Shown: in pieces, positions 60,259 to 64,000 of the stretch
How positions within the stretch are numbered: the stretch's first letter is position 1
Layout of the letters: every line of letters begins with the position of its first letter
Assembly: GCF_900095305.1 (NCBI RefSeq)
Contig: NZ_FMDO01000062.1
Location: forward strand, 1 to 64,000
Reading direction: 5' to 3'
Source of the DNA: Proteiniborus sp. DW1
GTDB lineage: Bacteria; Bacillota; Clostridia; Tissierellales; Proteiniboraceae
DNA: 64,000 nt
Made by a program: the position numbers and the translations under genes
The notes under the pieces: model-generated
Seen by the model: the letters and a program-made list of their open reading frames with translations, nothing else
Told to the model about the DNA's origin: nothing
Database searches by the model: none

Positions 60259-61140
60259 TTAAGAAAGCAACTCTAATATTCTTTCTAAATCATCATCACT
60301 ATAGTATTCGATTTCTATTTTCCCCTTTTTGCTTCCCTTTGAAACCACAACCTTAGTTCCAAAAAATTTTCTTAATGATTCTTCTATTCCTAATATAATA
60401 GGGTCCTTTTCAGAAGATTTTTTGCTTTTTTTACTAGGCTTGCTTTTGTCCTTATCTTCTAAGTAATTCTTTACTAGTCTTTCTGTTTCTCTAACACTTA
60501 AGTTGTTGTCTACAATAGTCTTGCATAATTTTTTTCTAGACTCTCCATCCTCTATTGTTAATAATGCTCTACCATGTCCACTTGTAATAGTCCCTTTAGA
60601 AATCAGTTCAAGTATTTCTTTCTCTAAATTTAAAAGCCTCATCACATTAGATATATACGGTCTGCTCTTCCCTACAGCTTGTGATATTTCCTCTTGCGTT
60701 AGCTTGTATTTTCCCGAAAGGTTTTTATAGGCTAAGGCTTCTTCTATTGGATTCAAATCTTCTCTTTGAAGGTTCTCAATTAATGCAATCTGTGAAACTT
60801 CTATTTGACTTAATTCTTTAACTATGGCTGGAATTTCCTTCAACCCTGCTTTTTGAGCAGCTCTCCACCTTCTTTCGCCAGCTACTATTTCATAACCCTT
60901 ATCTTGCTTTCTAACAATAATAGGTTGAATAATGCCGTGTTTGCTAATTGATGCAACTAGCTCGTCCAAGGTTTCATTATTAAAATCTCTTCTTGGTTGC
61001 TCAATATTTGGTGCAATTTGAGAAATATCAATAAATATTATTTTTTCATCATTGCTTTCAGCATCTGTAATTTCTTTTAAAGGTTCATCTGGTATCAATG
61101 CAGAGAGACCTTTACCCAGTCCCCTCTTCTTAACAGACAT
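60259..61140 (-). CDS. parB: ParB/Spo0J chromosome-partition protein
   Basis: About 293 residues. Start MSVKKRGLGKGLSALIPDE is the usual ParB N-terminus that stimulates ParA. The CTP-binding/N-terminal domain shows QPRRDFNNETLDELVASI and the motif GERRWRAAQKAG; the helix-turn-helix SQAVGKSRPYISNVMRLL recognises parS; the C-terminal dimer domain is lysine-rich then ends KIEIEYYSDDDLERILELL. The ATG at 61140 with AGGAGTG upstream is chosen, four bases after the parA stop. It spreads from parS and loads condensin near the origin. Confidence 0.97.
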   Translation of the reverse strand: MSVKKRGLGKGLSALIPDEPLKEITDAESNDEKIIFIDISQIAPNIEQPRRDFNNETLDELVASISKHGIIQPIIVRKQDKGYEIVAGERRWRAAQKAGLKEIPAIVKELSQIEVSQIALIENLQREDLNPIEEALAYKNLSGKYKLTQEEISQAVGKSRPYISNVMRLLNLEKEILELISKGTITSGHGRALLTIEDGESRKKLCKTIVDNNLSVRETERLVKNYLEDKDKSKPSKKSKKSSEKDPIILGIEESLRKFFGTKVVVSKGSKKGKIEIEYYSDDDLERILELLS

Positions 61141-61144
61141 TTTA

Positions 61145-61912
61145 TCACTCCTCAATATAATCTAAAAACTCATTTGCTAATTCTACATAGGCTTCTGCTC
61201 CTTTTGATTTAGGATCATACTCTATAATTGATAGACCATGGCTAGGTGCTTCAGCAAGTCTTACGTTTCTAGGAATAATAGAAGTGTAAACCTTCCCCTT
61301 AAAATACTTCTTCACTTCATCAACAACTTGTATGGATAGATTTGTCCTACCATCAAACATACTCAATACAACGCCTTCAATTTCTAAGCTAGGATTCAAA
61401 CTAGATTTAACTAGCTTAATTGTGTTCATAAGCTGGCTAACACCTTCAAGTGCATAATACTCACATTGTATTGGTATAATGACACTATCAGAGGCTACAA
61501 GGGCATTAATTGTTAATAATCCTAAGGATGGAGGACAATCAATAAAAATAAAGTCATAGTTATCTTTTATAAACTCAATAGCACTTCTAAGAGTAAGCTC
61601 TCTATTTTTATTCTCAGTAAGCTCTATTTCAGCTCCAGCTAAATCAGTATTTGAAGGAACTATATTAAGGTTATCTATATTCGTAGGAATAATAGCATCC
61701 TTGATATCTGCATCATTAATTAGTACATCATAAATAGATAAGTTAATACTCCCTTTATCTACACCAAAACCACTTGTTGTATTGCCTTGAGGATCAATAT
61801 CTATTACTAAAATTTTTTTTCCTAAGTTTGCTAGGCACGCACTAAGATTTACATTTGTAGTAGTTTTCCCAACGCCTCCTTTTTGATTGAAAATTGCAAT
61901 AGTCTTTCCCAT
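61145..61912 (-). CDS. parA: ParA/Soj partition ATPase
   Basis: A 255-residue deviant Walker A ATPase: FNQKGGVGKTTTNVNLSA (residues about 7-24), VIDIDPQGNTTSG and FIDCPPSLGLLT. It binds DNA and works with ParB in origin segregation and replication control. It lies in an operon with parB. A TTGACG -35-like box at 62064-62069 (minus strand) is a possible promoter component, without a perfectly spaced -10. Confidence 0.97.
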   Translation of the reverse strand: MGKTIAIFNQKGGVGKTTTNVNLSACLANLGKKILVIDIDPQGNTTSGFGVDKGSINLSIYDVLINDADIKDAIIPTNIDNLNIVPSNTDLAGAEIELTENKNRELTLRSAIEFIKDNYDFIFIDCPPSLGLLTINALVASDSVIIPIQCEYYALEGVSQLMNTIKLVKSSLNPSLEIEGVVLSMFDGRTNLSIQVVDEVKKYFKGKVYTSIIPRNVRLAEAPSHGLSIIEYDPKSKGAEAYVELANEFLDYIEE

Positions 61913-62292
61913 ATCCTACACCTCGCTCTAAAGAAAACTAGTATGTTTAAAAGAAATAAATCCTATATTAACTAAACTAACATCTTACTTCTAGATATAA
62001 TCCTCAAAATATATTATTTATTACATTTAAATATAATATTTTATCTTATATTAACTTATATTTCGTCAACTAAAAAAATAATCCTTCTATTATAATAGTA
62101 TTATATCTAAAAACTAAATTATATTAAACACAAAAGCAAGTAAAAGATGTTTCTATTAGAGCATTAGATACTAAGATAGCTTCTACTGGAATTAACTTAG
62201 GAAGCTCTTCATATTAAAATACAAAAGTATAATCCTATAGATAAAAAAACTTAGTATATCAAATTAATATACTAAGCTAAAGTAAGAATACA
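61913..62292 (-). promoter_or_regulatory. Gap between noc and parA: terminator and promoter region
   Basis: 380 bases. The noc terminator is at 62243-62276: CTTAGTATAT/ATATACTAAG stem followed on the minus strand by seven T. About 150-155 bases upstream of parA lies TTGACG (62064-62069). A segment near 62150-62205 is weakly similar to the repeats upstream of ade (shared GAGCATTA and AAGCTC-like blocks), too weak to call. Confidence 0.6.
62243..62276 (-). terminator. Terminator of noc
   Basis: 10-bp perfect stem, 7-base loop, then TTTTTTT on the minus strand; 16 bases past the noc stop. Confidence 0.85.
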
Positions 62293-63099
62293 TCATGCAT
62301 TTTTTGTCTTTGGTATTTTTACAGTAACCTCTATAAAATCCCCCAAATCCTTTTGCTCATATTTTGCATCTACTCCACTTTCTTTAATAGCAGTAAAAGC
62401 ATTCCTTAATGTATTTAAATAAATCTTAAAGTTAATCATTCCTTTAATATTCTGCTTATGTTCTGGTTCCTTTTCCTTTGCTAAATCCTCAAGTACACTT
62501 TTAATTAAACTTTCCGTTTTCTTAACTGTTAAGTCTCTTTTAATAACCTTATCTAAGACACTTAGTTGCATTTCCTCATCAGGAAGCTTTAATAAGGCTC
62601 TAGCATGTCTTTCAGTTAGTCCATTCTCGATTATTGCCTTTTTTATTTCATCAGATAACCTTAATATTCTAAGTTTATTAGCTATTGTGGACTGATTCTT
62701 TCCAACCTTTTCAGCTAATTCCTGCTGAGTAAATCCATGATCATTTATTAGGCTATTGTAGCCCTCAGCTTCTTCAAGAAAATTCAAATCCTCTCTTTGT
62801 AGATTCTCAATTAGAGCAATAACAGCTGAATCCTTGTCCACAAATTTTACAACAATGGCTGGTATAGTATCAAGTTCAGCCATTTCAGCAGCTCTAAGTC
62901 TCCTCTCTCCTGCAACTAGCTCATAACTTTCTTCACCTATTTTCCTAACGCTAATAGGTTGAATAACTCCATAAGCTTTAATTGACTGGCTCAATTCCTC
63001 TAGAGCTCTTTTGCTAAAATTTTTTCTCGGTTGGTAGGGGTTAGGTTTAATAGCTTTTATCGGAATGTAGTTAATTTCATTTTCTAAGTTATTCATCAT
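62293..63099 (-). CDS. noc: Nucleoid occlusion protein Noc
   Basis: A 268-residue ParB-family protein encoded beside rsmG, the usual place of noc in Firmicutes. YIPIKAIKPNPYQPRKNFSKRALEELSQSI in the N-terminal part, then GERRLRAAEMAELDTIPAIVV and helix-turn-helix ELAEKVGKNQSTIANKLRILRL. It differs from ParB in this region, consistent with recognition of Noc-binding sites and not parS. Noc prevents division over the chromosome. An exact Noc-binding sequence lies in this window at 43663-43676. Confidence 0.93.
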   Translation of the reverse strand: MMNNLENEINYIPIKAIKPNPYQPRKNFSKRALEELSQSIKAYGVIQPISVRKIGEESYELVAGERRLRAAEMAELDTIPAIVVKFVDKDSAVIALIENLQREDLNFLEEAEGYNSLINDHGFTQQELAEKVGKNQSTIANKLRILRLSDEIKKAIIENGLTERHARALLKLPDEEMQLSVLDKVIKRDLTVKKTESLIKSVLEDLAKEKEPEHKQNIKGMINFKIYLNTLRNAFTAIKESGVDAKYEQKDLGDFIEVTVKIPKTKNA

Positions 63100-63225
63100 A
63101 TCATCCCTCTCATGTAAGGTAAATCTACATTATGTATTCTATTTCTATATAAAAAGGTTCTTTCCTTCTATAAAAAATGGAATTTACAGATTTTCGTTTT
63201 ACATAATCACCTATTTTTTTATGAA

Positions 63226-63942
63226 TTATAACGGATTCTTCTTAATTTTACCAGACTGTCTGGGATATTTTGTCGGAGTATGACCTATTTTCTTAATGAT
63301 TAACAAGCTATGAACTATATCACTCTGAGGAATTCTTATATCTATTTTATTTTCAAGTTCCCCTCCAAGTATCTTAATAGCATTTTCTGCTTCTTTTATT
63401 TCTTCACTAGAGTCTGAGCCTTTCATGGCAATAAAATATCCATTTGGTTTCACAAAGGGCAGACAATACTCTGCTAATATATTTAAAGAAGCTACTGCCC
63501 TAGATACTGCAATATCAAACTTTTCTCTATAGTCCTTATTATTTCCTAAGTCTTCTGCTCTTTCATGCATAGTTCTAATATTCTCAAGTCCTAACTCCTT
63601 TATGACTTCATCTAAGAACTTTAACCTTTTATTTAAGCTATCTAATAGAACCACTTCTAGACTATCTTCAACTATTTTAATAGGTACTCCAGGAAAACCT
63701 CCTCCTGTCCCTATATCAATAACTCTTTTTCCTTTAGTAAGCTTATCGGTTTTGAATATAGTTAGACTATCTAAAAAATGTTTTACATCTATCTCTTCAT
63801 CATCTTTAATAGCTGTAATATTTATTTTTTCGTTCCATTCCTTTAAAAGAGCCTTATAAGTCCTGAATTTTTCTAGCTTATCATTTCCTATATCCAATTG
63901 AAGCTCAGATATCCCACGTACTAAGGTGTCTATGTTACTCAT
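63226..63942 (-). CDS. rsmG: 16S rRNA (guanine527-N7)-methyltransferase RsmG
   Basis: About 238 residues. SAM-binding motif VIDIGTGGGFPGVPIKI near residue 75, VVLLDSLNKRLKFLDEVIKEL, and AVSRAVASLNILAEYCLPF are typical of RsmG/GidB. The ATG at 63942 is chosen; it overlaps the mnmG stop by eight bases and follows AGGGGTG. Gene order mnmG-rsmG-noc-parA-parB is that of the origin region in Firmicutes. Confidence 0.96.
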   Translation of the reverse strand: MSNIDTLVRGISELQLDIGNDKLEKFRTYKALLKEWNEKINITAIKDDEEIDVKHFLDSLTIFKTDKLTKGKRVIDIGTGGGFPGVPIKIVEDSLEVVLLDSLNKRLKFLDEVIKELGLENIRTMHERAEDLGNNKDYREKFDIAVSRAVASLNILAEYCLPFVKPNGYFIAMKGSDSSEEIKEAENAIKILGGELENKIDIRIPQSDIVHSLLIIKKIGHTPTKYPRQSGKIKKNPL

Positions 63943-64000
63943 TATCTTCACCCCTACTTGTCTTATTAAGTCTTCTCTGTTGCTCTAAATATATCAAAAG
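63935..64000 (-). CDS. mnmG: MnmG (GidA) C-terminus, partial
   Basis: The last 21 codons of a gene running in from the right edge: LLIYLEQQRRLNKTSRG then EDNE and TAA. LLIYLEQ is the typical end of MnmG, the tRNA uridine-34 carboxymethylaminomethyl modification enzyme, normally encoded directly upstream of rsmG. It overlaps the rsmG start by eight bases. Confidence 0.8.
   Translation of the reverse strand, partial: LLIYLEQQRRLNKTSRGEDNE

Noticed and set aside
1-64000. tRNA or rRNA genes, prophage, integrase or intact insertion sequences
   Set aside because: None recognised on reading; the only mobile-element trace is the short remnant near 36.1 kb.

Overview
The window comes from an AT-rich, Gram-positive, spore-forming anaerobe of the class Clostridia. 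It contains the spore gene yyaC, a Spo0J/Soj/Noc chromosome-partition set and a selenocysteine formate dehydrogenase. The gene content (two adenine-deaminase-type proteins, xanthine dehydrogenase with selenium-cofactor maturation genes, formyl-THF ligase, formiminotransferase, cyclodeaminase, two purine permeases, PucR) points to an obligate purine fermenter of the Gottschalkia / Clostridium acidurici / C. purinilyticum kind. The species is inferred from content, not from a database search.

Layout. 1-2.8 kb: origin-proximal housekeeping genes (yyaC, UPF0180, lipid kinase, DUF4446). 3.1-7.6 kb: maturation operon for a selenium-dependent molybdenum hydroxylase (NifS-like, YqeB, MocA, YqeC, MoeA-like). 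7.8-15.2 kb: chemoreceptor, adenine deaminase and a four-subunit xanthine dehydrogenase whose molybdenum subunit is split in two. 15.6-29.1 kb: a purine permease, then a long minus-strand run that joins bacterial microcompartment (BMC) shell genes to UbiD/UbiX, an isochorismatase-fold amidase, a hydantoinase-type amidohydrolase, formyl-THF ligase and formiminotransferase. 29.7-36 kb: cyclase-family hydrolase, PucR, cyclodeaminase, xanthine/uracil permease and formate channel. 36.3-51.9 kb: tungsten aldehyde oxidoreductase with its sigma-54 regulator, molybdopterin synthesis, tungstate ABC transporter, FdhD/MobA/Mog. 51.9-58.5 kb: selenocysteine formate dehydrogenase with NuoE/F/G-like subunits, probably an electron-bifurcating complex. 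59-64 kb: PhzF, ParB, ParA, Noc, RsmG and the tail of MnmG; oriC should lie just beyond the right edge.

Main idea. The 17-34 kb genes can be laid one-to-one on the classical clostridial imidazole pathway, most of whose steps were, to my knowledge, known as enzyme activities without assigned genes. Xanthine is opened (hydantoinase family), the ureido group removed (isochorismatase family), 4-amino-5-imidazolecarboxylate decarboxylated (UbiD with UbiX-made prenyl-FMN), 4-aminoimidazole deaminated (adenine-deaminase paralogue inside the BMC operon), 4-imidazolone opened (cyclase family), and the formimino group of formiminoglycine moved to THF and recovered as formate plus ATP (formiminotransferase, cyclodeaminase, Fhs). 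The shell (three BMC-H, one BMC-P, a disordered scaffold-like protein) has no aldehyde or alcohol dehydrogenase nearby, so it is not a standard metabolosome; it may confine the imidazole intermediates. Formate then leaves through FocA or is oxidised by the tungsten/selenium formate dehydrogenase, which explains the tungstate transporter and cofactor genes.

This 57-kb catabolic block sits between parB and DUF4446/yyaC, which are usually close neighbours in Clostridia.
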